The translations under genes were made by a program, and so were the position numbers. Of a stretch of 64,000 bases of DNA, positions 21,013 to 33,500 are shown one piece after another. The stretch is taken from assembly GCA_011799875.1 (NCBI GenBank), contig CM022297.1:441303292-441367291 (forward strand), in the 5' to 3' direction. The notes under the pieces are model-generated. The model was not told the origin of the DNA. It searched no databases and worked only from the letters and a program-made list of their open reading frames with translations. Each line of letters starts with the position of its first letter. The first letter of the stretch is position 1. This DNA is from Thinopyrum elongatum (Eukaryota; Streptophyta; Magnoliopsida; Poales; Poaceae).

Positions 21013-22757
21013 TGTTGGGGAACGTAGTAGTAAATCAAAAATTTTCCTACGCATCACCAAGATCAATATATGGAGAGACTAGCAACGAGAGAGAGAGAGG
21101 AGTGTATCTTCATACCCTTGAAGATCGCGATGCGGCAGCGTTGCAAGAACGCGGTTGGAGGAGTCGTACACGCAGTGATTCAGATCGAGGTCGATTCCGA
21201 TCTAAGCACCGAACAACGGTGCCTCCGCGTTCAACACATGTGCAGCCCGGTGACGTCTCCCGCACCTTGATCCAGCAAGGAGGAGGGAGAGGTTGGGGAA
21301 GACAGCTCCAGCAGCACGACGGCGTGGTGGTGGAACTTGCAGTTCTCCGGCAGGGCTTCGCCAAGCACAAACGGAGGAGGAGGAGGTATTGGAGAGGGGA
21401 AGGGCTGCGCCAGGGAAGAGGTTGTGGCCTCCCTCCCACCCCTCCACTATTTATAGGCTGGGGGGGAGAGGGGGCCGGCCCCCTAGATCCCATCTAGGGT
21501 TGGGGGCGGCGGCCAAGGGGGGAGGAGTGCCTCCCAAGTCAAGTGGAGGCCCTCCCCTTTAGGGTTTCCCCTCTCCCACGCGCATGGGCCTTAGGGGGGC
21601 TGGTTCCCCTAGCCCATTAAGGCTAGGGCGCCCCCTTACAGCCCATGCTGCTGTATTGGACGTGGTGGAACACTTTCCAGACTTCCGGACCCCTCCGGAA
21701 TCCTCCAGAACCTTTCGAAAGCTTCCCGGTACAATACCGAAAAAACCGAACTTTTTTCGGAACCCCAATAACAACTTCCCATATATAAATCTTTACCTCC
21801 GGACCATTCCGGAACTCCTCGTGACGTCCGGGATCTCATCCGAGACTCCGAACAACATTCGGTATTCACATACTATTTCCCATAACAACCCTAGAGTCAC
21901 CGAACCTTAAGTGTGTAGACCCTACGGGTTCGGGAACCATGCAGACATGACCGAGACATCTCTCCGGCCAATAACCAATAGCGGGATCTGGATACCCATG
22001 TTGGCTCCCACATGTTCCACGATGATCTCATCGGATGAACCACGATGTCGAGGATTCAATCAATCCCGTATACAATTCCCTTTGTCTACCGGTATGATAC
22101 TTGCCCGAGATTCGATCGTCGGTATCCCTATACCTTGTTCAATCTCGTTACCGGCAAGTCTCTTTACTCGTTCCGTAACGCATGATCCCGTGGCTAACTC
22201 TTTAGTCACATTGAGCTCATTTGATGATGCATTACCGAGTGGGCCCAGAGATACCTCTCCGTCATACGGAGTGACAAATCCCAGTCTCGATTCGTGCCAA
22301 CCCAACAGACACTTGCGGAGATACCTGTAGTGCACCTTTATGGTCACCCAGTTATGTTGTGACGTTTGATACACCCAAAGCATTCCTACGGTATCCGGGA
22401 GTTGCACAATCTCATGGTCTAAGGAAATGATACTTGACATTAGAAAAGCTTTAGCAGACGAACTACACGATCTAGTGCTATGCTTAGGATTGGGTCTTGT
22501 CCATCACATCATTCTCCTAATGATGTGATCCCGTTATCAACGACATCTAATGTCCATGGTCAGAAAACCATAACCATCTATTGATCAATGAGCTAGTTAA
22601 CTAGAGGCTTACTAGGGACATGTTGTGGTCTATGTATTCACACATGTATTACAATTTCCGGATAACACAATTTTAGCATGAATAATAGACAATTATCATG
22701 AACAAGGAAATATAATAATAACCACTTTATTATTGCCTCTAGGGCATATTTCCAACA
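21013..22757 (-). repeat. Angela-like 5' LTR (1,745 bp)
   Basis: The upstream LTR of the minus-strand element, which would carry the promoter. A CTATTTATAGG TATA-like motif lies near 21447-21457. Its right boundary ...TTTCCAACA is followed by the AAACA target duplication. Confidence 0.92.
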
Positions 22758-24078
22758 AAACAAGCGTCAGCGGAAGCATCAGATATCTGGGTACAGATAT
22801 ATTACAGAGAGAGAGAGAGAGAGAGAGATAGGCCTTCACAGAGGCGGGGTAAAAATAAAAGCTACGATCGAAAAGGCGTGGGCCTCCTGCCCTGGACCCT
22901 CCGATCCTACTCCTGGTCGTCAGACGGCTCCTCGTAGTAGTAGTACTCTCCGGGCTGGTAGTAGTAGTGGTCGTCGACGGGGACATCTGGCTCCGGGGCT
23001 CCGTCGTCTGGTTGCGACAAATAGATAAAGGGGGAAAAAGGAAAATAAAGCAAACGTGAGTACTCATCCGAAGTACTCAGCAAGCAAGGATCTACACTAC
23101 ATATGCAACATTTTCAAAGGGGGCTGTATATGTGGACTGGGCTGCAGAAATGCCAGAATAGAGGGGGAAAGCCTAGTCCTATCGAAGACTAGCATCTTCA
23201 GCATCTTCAACGGTCTCGCAGCATAAGAAGAGAGCAGGATAACATAATGTAATGTATAGAGATAGACCTCGGCCAGAGATTCTTCCTCGACTCCCTGCGA
23301 GAAAGCAATCCCAGAGCCGTACTATCCAGTTCTCATCTCATGTCATGTTCTAGTTGTACCGATCGGGATACAACTCCGAGTGTCCGTTACCGTAGGACAG
23401 GCTATCGATAGAAGTTTCTTCCCTGCAGGGGTGCACCAACTTACCCACCACGCTCGCTTAACTCCGGCCGGACACACTTTTCTGGGTCATGCCAGGCCTC
23501 GGCTAAGCAACACGTCGCAACCCGACCTAGGCTTATAAGAGAGGTCAGCACGCCGGACTAAACCTATGCCCCTAGGGGTCTTGGGTCATCGCCCCAGGAA
23601 CTCCTGCATGTTACGGGGCCACCGAGAGCAGACCTAGCAACCCCTTATACAAGCGCGGTTGCGTTCCCAGTCCAACTTGGCGGGCGCCGCTCCTTACTGA
23701 TGTCAAATAAGCTTCGGCTGATGTATACAACGCAGAACGCCCATAGTATGCCCACGTGATGGTTAGTGCTATCAGGCCAGAGGCCCCTCGGATCAAATAT
23801 CCAAACCGTAGTGGATTAGGAGCGCGCGGAAACGAGCAGAGACTCACGATCGATGTGACCCCGTTGCCCCGTCTCTAGGACTTGCGGCAAGGGCTAAGAA
23901 TGCCCGACCACGCCTCGTAGTTATCTCGCGGTCACCTCTCAGGTCAACCCGACTCCACATCACTTCGCATTTATGCTCGCGCGGGTACCCCTCAGGGCCG
24001 ACCCGTCTTTAGTATCATGTTTCATAGTCAATTCATAATATCCAAAGTAGCTGTGTGTCTGACACCGAAGGGAACCCT

Positions 24079-24281
24079 GAGGAATCACCCTCGATGGAAT
24101 TCCTGCTCGATGATATCATCAAGGTGAACGAAGGAGGAATCACCCTCGAGGTCCACACTTGAGATGTTGCACGACGGCGTCGATATCGGGGGTGGTGTAG
24201 GAGGAATCACCCTCGCTTACCACGACCGAGTAACTAACCTACAAGGTTATCATCTGAAGTGCTGTCGAGGTATCACCCTCG
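24079..24281. repeat. Four spaced copies of GAGG(A/T)ATCACCCTCG in the LARD LTR
   Basis: 15-bp motifs at 24079, 24134, 24201 and 24267, spaced 55, 67 and 66 bp. The other LTR has the same set at about 31766-31969. Each motif has complementary ends (CGAGGGTGATTCCTC on the other strand). The role is unknown. Confidence 0.7.
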
Positions 24282-25055
24282 GCACTCGATAGTAACCCAG
24301 TAGTGTCGAGCAACATAGGGGGAAGTGACGTGCAGTGCCCGGGTCTGATCTTCGATCCCGATAATCGGGTCTTCTGAGAGTCCAGCGGGGCAGTCGGGAC
24401 AAGTGGGTCTCTGATCAGGCTCTACCCGTCCTATACTAAATAGTTTAGGAGAACAGGCAGGTATCAAAAGTAGGCTACAATAAAATAGGCTATGCAACAG
24501 ATATAGGATGGTAACAGCAGCAGTAACATCTAATGCAAGCATAAGAGGGAAGAGAATAGGTGATATCGGAATGCTCAAAATGGGGGTGCTTGCCTGTTTG
24601 CTTGGCAGATGAAAAAGTAACTCCGACGGTGTAGTAGTCGATTTCCAGGTCATCATCAGCGGCCTCGGGGTCTACTGGGAAGAAAGGGGTAGAAGAAACA
24701 ATATAAATACATGGCAACATATGCATGACAATGCGATACGCGATACTAGAGGTGGCCTAACGTAGTGCTACACGACAACGGTGAAGGAGGAGATCATCCG
24801 GGAATGTTTTCCCGAAGTCTGGCCTTTCCGGACAGATGAAACGGAGGAGGACGATTGCAGGTTCACTATGCTAGGGACGCGTGACAGACGAACGGTCTGC
24901 GTATTCGGATGCGTCTCGTCGTTCTGAGCAACTTTCATGTTTTAACTTTTTCAATCCGAGCTACGGTTAAAAAGTTATTAATTTTCAAAGTTTATATTAT
25001 TTTGCTGAAATTCTGGAATTTAATAAATAACAGGAAATAGTTATTGCGTCAGTAG

Positions 25056-25330
25056 TGACGTCAGCATGACGTCAGCAGGTCAACAGACCTGTTGACTAGT
25101 CAAACTAACAGGTGGGGCCCATCTGTCAACCTCTCTGTGCTTAACAGCAGTTTAAACTAATCTAACAGAAATGTTTAAGGGTGTGGGCCCCTATTGTCAG
25201 AGTCTGCTTAGAGTTAACTAAATAGGTTTAATTAAAATGTGTTTAATTAGACTAACTAATCAGGGGGGCCCACACATCAGTGTCTCGGTGAACAGTATCC
25301 CTCGTTGACCATGGTCAACGAGGTCAAACC
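25056..25330. promoter_or_regulatory. Cluster of bZIP-type TGACGTCA and W-box TTGAC motifs in the LARD LTR
   Basis: Two TGACGTCA palindromes (25056-25063 and 25067-25074) are followed by GTCAACAG/CTGTTGAC inverted TTGAC cores (about 25078-25096), further TTGAC cores, and the 18-bp palindrome CGTTGACCATGGTCAACG (25303-25320). TGACGTCA is a bZIP (TGA/CREB-type) site and TTGACC/T is the WRKY W-box. The other LTR keeps most of these, with one change in the second TGACGTCA and one in the long palindrome. A promoter role is inferred from motif density only. Confidence 0.4.
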
Positions 25331-26782
25331 TCGCAACGGGGCCCACTAGTCAGTGGCTAAGGGCGGGCCCCACCACGGCCACGTCGGCAGGGTCGCCGGA
25401 ACGCGCCGGTGAGCGCTCCGCGGCAGCGATCTTGCCGGAACTCGCCGGAAAATGGCTACAGAGAGCCATTTCACGCGCGCCCGGGTTCGTTTGAACGGGC
25501 AGCTCAACCCGCTTCCAACCGTGGTGGTCGGAGCGGCTGGGGTGGCCGGAATCACGCCGGCGTCGAGCCGCGGCGGCGATGCGGTTCGGTCGCAGGGGGG
25601 AACACGGCTACGGCGTGAGCGCGGGCGCGTAAACTAGCTAGGCCGGTGCAGCAGCTCTCCAGGAGCTTGACTGAGCCACTGGCTCGAGCTGACGGAGCTC
25701 GGGTGCGCGCTAATGGCTACGGCGGTGGCGGTCAGAACGCAGCACGGCGGCGAGCTAGCTGGTGAGTACGCGCGGCCGGACGGAGAAGGGAAGGTGGGAG
25801 GAGGAGCTTACGGAGCGGCACACGGAGGGCAGCGCAAAATTTAGTAGCTGCAGGCAGGTCGCCGGAGTCGGAGACGCTCTCTGTGGCCGGAGATGAGGAA
25901 GCCGAGCTCGGGGAAGATGCGGAGCTCCCCGAGACGAACTGGCAGCCCAGGGAGATGGGGATGGCCATGGCGCAGCTCCGAGACGCCTTCCTGAGCGCCA
26001 GTGAGGTCTGTGGCCGCGCCACTGACGAGGCAGCGGCGACGGCCGCATCGGGCGGAATCCCAGATCGGGAGAGGGAAGGGGAACGAGTTGGAATGAGCTA
26101 GGGGGAGGGAGAGAGTGAGCAAGGGGGTGCCAGGGGAGAGGAACGGGGCAGATCTTATCCCCTCAGCGTCGGTGGAGTGACGCCGTGTCGTCGAACGGCC
26201 GAAGGAGCACGCGGCGACCACAGGGACGACGACACGCGAGGGAGGAGCAGGTGGGCTGGCTGGGCCTCGATGGCTAGTTGGGCCGGGTACTACAGTTAGG
26301 TGGGCCGCGGGCACAGTGACCCCTTCCTTTTTGTTTCACTTTTCTGGTTTTCTGTTTTCTTTTGTTTCTTTGCTTTACTAAAAGTGTGGGCTCAGTTAAA
26401 GTTTTGTAAAATGTATGATTTAGCCCAAAATTTACAGTGCAATATTCTTTACCACCAAAAATTAGTTTGGGCGGAATATGATTCCATTTGGATTTTTATT
26501 AAATGAGAAGGGATTAAATGGGTGCTGTTTGCTACTGTTTGAGGTTGCTAGGGTCACTTAACTGTTCTCATTAGGGTGGTTCACAATTTTATAATTGCCT
26601 CCAGATTATTTGCAACATTATGTACATTTTAGTTTTGTTGTTTGAAGAAATATTTATTTGACTTGCATTTGAAATTTGAATTTGAGGTTGAAATATTTTC
26701 TAATGAAATTTTATTAGAGTGATCATGATGACATGGCAGGTTAAGTAGCTTAACCAGAGTGGGGTAACCTGGGGATGTTACA

Positions 26783-29700
26783 AGTCTCCTCCACTACAAG
26801 AAATCTCGTCCCGAGATTTAAGTGGGGAAATAAGGAGTAACTTCGAGAGAACTGATCCTTATAGGATCGATTAGCTGATGGACAATTCAGGGAATGCGGC
26901 AAAAGTTTCTCTCGAGTTGAAACTTAGGAAACATCGAGAGCAAAGTATGAAGGTTCAATAAGAAGTATTAATCGAATGGACATTCAATCGATACCTGAAC
27001 AAAATGTGAACAGGGGTTCAGGGTATCGAGGGTAGATCATCTCTCGAGGGGTGACTCGGGATAACACACATAGTCAAGATCAAAGATTACTTTAGAATCA
27101 AGAATATACAGGAGAGTCAGGTTCCGATCCTGTGGAACTGTGGTGGTGTGTCGATCAAAAGTAGGAAGAACGGTGGCATCTTATCATTCACAACAATAAG
27201 ACATGTCAACGAAATAACTGTCAGCTTTGTCGGCAACAAATTCGGTACCAAGGGTGAGGGACGAAGAGAACCATTTTCTTGCTCATTGAAACAGGCGGAC
27301 CAATAGGCAAGGTTCTCGTCCATCGGGGGTTACCGGAATGTCATCAACAATAGTAACATGATCTCACGGTCAGAGCTGTTGACCGAGGTGTTTACCTAAG
27401 CAAAGAATTATTTCTGCTTAGATCATATAAACCATAAGAAAGGTTAAACAAAAGAATGGAAAGGAAAAATGTGTTTCCACACAAGATTTAGGGGTATATC
27501 CTGTCCAAGGAAAAGCGGAGCAAGATATACATGATGGGACAACAATTTCAAAAGCTTTTAGGGAAAAGGGCGAGGGATGAATCATCATATTACCCATACA
27601 ACGGTGTTGGGATAATTGATAGAGACACATTTGGCAATGTGCTTCCAACGTTCATGCTGGAGTTCGGAATAACACAGTCATGCTTTGAGGCAACAATGAT
27701 ATGGTGTCAAGTAAAGATTGGGTTCGAAGATCTCAAGAGGTACCGAGGAACAATTACAAGGGTATCTCGGAACGTAAGGAATAACCGAACACAACCAGGT
27801 TTGTGTTGGTCGAAGTCAAGGAATATCATCGATGATAACACAAATCATCGAAGAGCAAGGATGATAATTCTCACCATGAAGTTAATCGATAACTTGGAAC
27901 AAGTCAAATATGGGCGATGATCACATCACATTTGTCGGGAGGCTCTATGAAGATGCCATCGAACGGTGACGACATCAACTGTAAGGAATGATGAGACGAA
28001 AAGTTTATTGGAACCACGGATACGACACAAGCTCGAAATCAAACTTATTTCTCGAGATGAAATGATAAGATGAGGAGGATCGACGTAAGCTTCGCTCATC
28101 GTCGGAAGTTGCTCCGGGCATAAGGACCAGGTAGCACAGTTGAAAGTTGGCACGATAAAAATATAGCCGATCCGGCTAGGAATGTTGTGATGGGATGTTA
28201 GACTTCCCCAGTAACAAGTACTAGGGGTAGCACCTGGAAGGTAAGTCGGAGCAGAGGTTGGACGGGGAAAATGATCTGCAGAGGACAAGTATTTTAACTT
28301 ATCCGGGAAATGAACTCAAAGAGGAGATATGGTCGGAACCATGTTTGCAAAGGATCAATTCTTAGATACAAGATGAACTTGTACCAAGGGAATAAATTTT
28401 TTTTACGAGCAGCTTCCATGATAAGTTCTACATCGGGTCCATGGGCATGAACACAAAGGTTCAAGGTCGACCCCCACTTCTTCAATGCACAACCTTTCAT
28501 TCACTTCTCGTTTTCGAAGAAATTGTGGTGCTGAGAATTTATCTGGTGAAGCACCAGAAGAGTATGACTCGCATAACCTTTGAGTTCACACGAATTAGGG
28601 AAAGCATAGGTTCAACCCATTGGGACATTTTTACGAATCTATACAACCATCAACCAATGCAAGGGGTGCGAGTTCGAAAGCAGAGCAACGAAATCAAAAT
28701 AGATGATACAATTTACCGAAGGTATTAAGTACCAAGGGAAGAGCTCACAAGTTGTTTGAATATGAAGGATACGGTCGGATATTAATCCAATAAAAGATCA
28801 GGTAAACGACAAAGGATCCGAGGTGAGTATCGGCTCTGAACCAGAAGAAGAAAGAATGTAACGGCATCATATTATAGTAACATCGGAACAATCCGACGTT
28901 TAATTTCAAAGAAGTTATGGTTCAGAAACGAGGGATCAGAAGCAAAAGCTCTGCTCAAAAGATGAGTAGGTCGAATGGAGATAGACGGGCAACTTTAGTG
29001 TTCCGTCTTGCAGAGATCTCCATCCATGGTTACGTGACATGTCCTGGTCAGTAGTCAGTCCCAAGTTAATATGGAGAAGGAATGCACTGTCTCTCCGTGC
29101 CATGCAAGCTGGGCGGATATACAGCCGGCAAGAAGTAGAGGATGCTTCGGTGCCAAAGGCAGTGTCAACGTGGATGGAACCGTTAAGGTTCTTAGGATAG
29201 AAAAGAATCAATCAGATAATTGTCCTCAAAAGAAATCAAGTGATCCGTGAGAGCTAACAGGGTAAGGTTTTAACAACTGGTTCCCCTTGAGAGTCCTCCT
29301 GAGGAAAATCGGGAGGCAAGCACATCGAATTAAGGAAGCACTTGGACAACCCAAGTATAAAATTCAGAGGGTTCATGATTTCCAAAGTCAGGAGTGACAA
29401 TTAGTTCACCTGGGCAGAGGGACGAGTGATTTGTACAAGCTTAGCTAGACAATCAACCAATACTTGATTGATCGAGAACCAACTCATGTTCAGAAGAAGG
29501 TCTAAACCGGAAAGATAATTTAGAACGATCAACTGATGATTACGTGCCTTCGCACTCATGTTGAATCAATGAGACCAAAATGAGGGTGTCAAAGGATACC
29601 AATGAATATAGCCAGACATAAGGATTTAACCACAATTCAGGTCGGCAATGGTATTCAAGAGCGATAGGCTGCAGAGGATCTTTGGAAAATCGAATTGCAC

Positions 29701-30264
29701 TTCAAAGAATTTTGTGAGGCATATGAACAACTAGGGATGAACGAATCCCTGATAATGTGAGGAATTAACCGCAGTGCGAAAGAAGCTACATGGCAGTAGG
29801 CTCAAAGGATTCCCGGATTAATGAGGAGTATTTCGGGGTATCTCGCACATAAGTGAGTGACTAGGTAGGAGGATACTAACGACAAGAATGGTTAGTTATC
29901 CTCGGGGGTTTGTCGGTGGTGCGGAACTGCAAAGCAGTGGAACAGGGTCTCGAAAACTTCAAGGAGTATCTTCAGAATCTTCTGGCGAAGCAGGCGACCA
30001 TCTGTGGTGAAGGGGCTCTCCGGAATGAAGTGGTTGCAAGAACCTAATGTCAGAGTTAGTAAAATCATTTAACCCGAAAGGAAGAGAGATTAGAGTCCCA
30101 GAGTATAGGTCGAGGAGTAAAAGATCCTAATACCACCCAGTTGGCGACGTGGGCCCGTAAGCCACACAGCCAAGTTAGTAAAACAGTTTTCGACCACTAG
30201 ACTCAACTTCGGCCAAAGAGTTGGATAGGGGGATTCCTAGAGGCAGTCGGCTCTGATACCAACC
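26783..30264 (-). other. LARD internal region, non-coding
   Basis: 3,482 bp between the LTRs. No gag, protease, reverse transcriptase or integrase motif is visible in any frame, and the longest frames (about 130 codons) look like chance. The end by the 3' LTR reads CTCGGGACGAGATTTCTTG on the minus strand, a short palindrome-containing tract before the polypurine tract. The other end holds the primer-binding site at 30250-30261. LARD internal regions are described as conserved non-coding RNA, possibly structured for packaging by proteins of an autonomous partner. Confidence 0.75.
30250..30261 (-). promoter_or_regulatory. LARD primer-binding site (initiator Met-tRNA)
   Basis: The minus strand reads TGGTATCAGAGC, exactly complementary to the 3' end of plant initiator Met-tRNA, 3 bp downstream of the 5' LTR. 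This fixes the element's orientation. Confidence 0.88.
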
Positions 30265-30476
30265 TGTGACGACTCCGGCTTAATCATGCACTAACCATAC
30301 ACACAAATGCACACGATCAAGCCTAAGGACTCACTTGAAGATATCACAACACAACTCTAAAACATAAATAAAGTCATACAAGCATTATATTACAAGCCAG
30401 GGCCTCGAGGGCTCGAATACATAAGCTTGATGACAAACAAGCGTTAGCGGAAGCATCAGATATCTGGGTACAGATA

Positions 30477-30507
<31 letters not shown>

Positions 30508-33500
30508 TAGGCCTTCACAGTGGCGGGGTAAAAATAAAAGCTACGATCGAAAAGGCGTGGGCCTCCTGCCCTGGACCCTCCGATCCTACTCCTGGTCATC
30601 AGACGGCTCCTCATAGTAGTAGTACTCTCCGGGCTGGTAGTAGTAGTGGTCGTCGACGGGGACATCTGGCTCCGGGGCTCCGTCGTCTGGTTGCGACAAA
30701 TAGATAAAGGGGGAAAAAGGAAAATAAAGCAAACGTGAGTACTCATCCGAAGTACTCAGCAAGCAAGGATCTACACTACATATGCAACATTTTCAAAGGG
30801 GGCTGTATATGTGGACTGGGCTGCAGAAATGCCAGAATAGAGGGGGAAAGCCTAGTCCTATCGAAGACTAGCATCTTCAGCATCTTCAACGGTCTCACAA
30901 CATAAGAAGAGAGCAGGATAACATAATGTAATGTATAGTAGTAAAGTCATCAACCTCGGCCAGAGATTCTTCCTCGACTCCCTGCGAGAAAGCAATCCTA
31001 GAGCCGTACTATCCAGTTCTCATCTCATGTCATGTTCTAGTTGTACCGATCGGGATACAACTCCGAGTGTCCGTTACCGTAGGACAGGCTATCGATAGAA
31101 GTTTCTTCCCTGCAGGGGTGCACCAACTTACCCACCACGCTCGCTTAACTCCGGCCGGACACACTTTTCTGGGTCATGCCCGGCCTCGGCTAAGCAACAC
31201 GTCGCAACCCGACCTAGGCTTATAAGAGAGGTCAGCACGCCGGACTAAACCTATGCCCCCAGGGGTCTTGGGCCATCGCCCCGGGAACTCCTGCATGTTA
31301 CGGGGCCACCGAGAGCAGACCTAGCAACCCTTTATACAAGCGCGGTTGCGTTCCCAGTCCAACTTGGCGGGCGCCGCTCCTTACTGACGTCAAATAAGCT
31401 TCGGCTGATGTATACGACGCAGAACGCCCATACTATGCCCACGTGATGGTTAGTGCTATCAGGCCAGAGGCCCCTCGGATCAAATATCCAAACCGTAGTG
31501 GATTAGGAGCGCGCGAAAACGAGCAGAGACTCATGATCGATGTGACCCCGTCGCCCCGTCTCGAGGACTTGCGGCAAGGGCTAAGAATGCCCGGCCACGC
31601 CTCGTAGTTATCTCGCGGGCACCTCTCAGGTCAACCCGACTCCACATCACTTCGCATTTATGCTCGCGCGGGTACCCCTCAGGGCCGACCCGTCTTTAGT
31701 ATCATGTTTCATAGTCAAGTCATAATATCCAAAGTAGCTGTGTGTCTGACACCGAAGGGAACCCTGAGGAATCACCCTCGATGGAATTCCCGCTCGATGA
31801 TATAATCAAGGTGAACGAAGGAGGAATCACCCTCGAGGTCCACACTTGAGATGTTGGACGACGGCGTCGGTATCGGGGGTGGTGTAGGAGGAATCACCCT
31901 CGCTTACCACGACCGAGTAACTAACCTACAAGGTTATCATCTGAAGTGCTGTCGAGGTATCACCCTCGGCACTCGATAGTAACCCAGTAGTGTCGAGCAA
32001 CATAGGGGGAAGTGACGTGCGGTGCCCGGGTCTGATCTTCGATCCCGATAATCGGGTCTTCTGAGAGTTCAGCGGGGCAGTCAGGACAAGTGGGTCTCTG
32101 ATCAGGCTCTACCCGTCCTATACTAAACAGTTTAGGAGAACAGGCAGGTATCAAAAGTAGGCTACAATAAAACAGGCTATGCAACAGATATAGGATGGTA
32201 ACAGCAGCAGTAACATCTAATGCAAGCATAAGAGGGAAGAGAATAGGTGATATCGGAATGCTCAAAATGGGGGTGCTTGCCTGTTTGCTTGGCAGATGAA
32301 AAAGTAACTCCGACGGTGTAGTAGTCGATTTCCAGGTCATCATCAGCGGCCTCGGGGTCTACCGGGAAGAAAGGGGTAGAAGAAACAATATAAATACATG
32401 GCAACATATGCATGACAATGCGATACGCGATACTAGAGGTGGCCTAACGTAGTGCTACATGACAACGGTGAAGGAGGAGATCATCCGGGAATGTTTTCCC
32501 GAAGTCTGGCCTTTCCGGACAGATGAAACGGAGGAGGACGATTGTAGGTTCACTATGCTAGGGACACGTGACAGACGAATGGTTTGCGTATTCGGATGCG
32601 TCTCGTCGTTCTGAGCAACTTTCATGTTTTAACTTTTTCAATCCGAGCTACGGTTAAAAAGTTATTAATTTTCAAAGTTTATATTATTTTGCTGAAATTC
32701 TGGAATTTAAATAAATAACAGGAAATAGTTATTGCGTCAGTAGTGACGTCAGCATGACATCAGCAGGTCAACAGACCTGTTGACTGGTCAAACTGACAGG
32801 TGGGGCCCATAAGTCAACCTCTCTGTGCTTAACAGCAGTTTAAACTAATCTAACAGAAATGTTTAAGGGTGTGGGCCCCTATTGTCAGAGTCTGCTTAGA
32901 GTTAACTAAATAGGTTTAATTAAAATGTGTTTAATTAGACTAACTAATCAGGGGGGCCCACATGTCAGTGTCTCGGTGAACAGTATCCCTCGTTGACCGT
33001 GGTCAACGAGGTCAAACCTCGCAACGGGGCCCACTAGTCAGTGGCTAAGGGCGGGCCCCACCACGGCCACGTCGGCAGGGTCGCCAGAACGCGCCGGCGA
33101 GCGCTCCACGGCAGCGATCTTGCCAGAACTCGCCGGAAAATGGCTACAGAGAGCCATTTCGCGCGCGCCCGGGTTCGTTCGAACGGGCAGCTCAACCCGC
33201 TTCCAACCATGGTGGTCGGAGCGGCTGGGGTGGCCGGAATCACGCCGGCGTCGAGCCGCGGCGGCGATGCGGTTCGGTCGTAGGGGGGAACACGGCTACG
33301 GCGCGAGCGCGGGCGCGCAAACTAGCTAGGCCGGTGCAGCAGCTCTCCAGGAGCTCGACTGAGCCACTGGCTCGAGCTGACGGAGCTCGGGTGCGCGCTA
33401 ATGGCTACGGCGGCGGCGGTCAGAACGCAGCACGGCGGCGAGCTAGCTGGTGAGTACGCGTGACCGGACGGAGAAGGGAAGGTGGGAGGAGGAGCTTACG

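Larger units (their letters stand above)
13965..22757 (-). mobile_element. Ty1/copia retrotransposon, Angela/BARE-1-like, full length (8.8 kb)
   Basis: LTRs at 13965-15707 (3') and 21013-22757 (5') are bounded by TGTTGG...CCAACA. The perfect target duplication AAACA lies at 13960-13964 and 22758-22762. A polypurine tract (complement of 15708-15722) adjoins the 3' LTR, and a degenerate primer-binding site (complement of about 20998-21011, TGGCATCATGAGC) adjoins the 5' LTR. The gene order gag, protease, integrase, reverse transcriptase, RNase H is copia-type. The two LTRs differ at about 33 sites by eye over 1.74 kb (about 1.9%). The insertion splits the left LTR of the LARD. Confidence 0.93.
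22763..26782 (-). repeat. LARD 3' LTR, main segment
   Basis: Continues the LTR interrupted at 13964 and ends at ...GGGGATGTTACA. It carries an (AG)n microsatellite (about 22806-22828), four copies of a GAGG(A/T)ATCACCCTCG motif (24079, 24134, 24201, 24267), and a cluster of TGACGTCA and TTGAC motifs (25056-25330). With the first segment it totals 4,195 bp, against 4,206 bp in the other LTR. In a sampled 1.1-kb stretch I counted about 20 substitutions, near 1.8%. Confidence 0.85.

Noticed and set aside
22806..22828. CRISPR-like or other prokaryotic repeat
   Set aside because: This is a plain (AG)n microsatellite; nothing in the window resembles a CRISPR array, operon or other prokaryotic system.
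25732..26314. GC-rich ORFs (up to 157 codons) in the LARD LTR, repeated at 33420-34002
   Set aside because: Open in overlapping phases on both strands, no motif, and substitution pattern between the two LTR copies shows no obvious codon constraint.
27531..27920. 129-codon ORF in the LARD interior
   Set aside because: Isolated, lacks retroviral motifs, and is on the strand opposite to the element's transcription.
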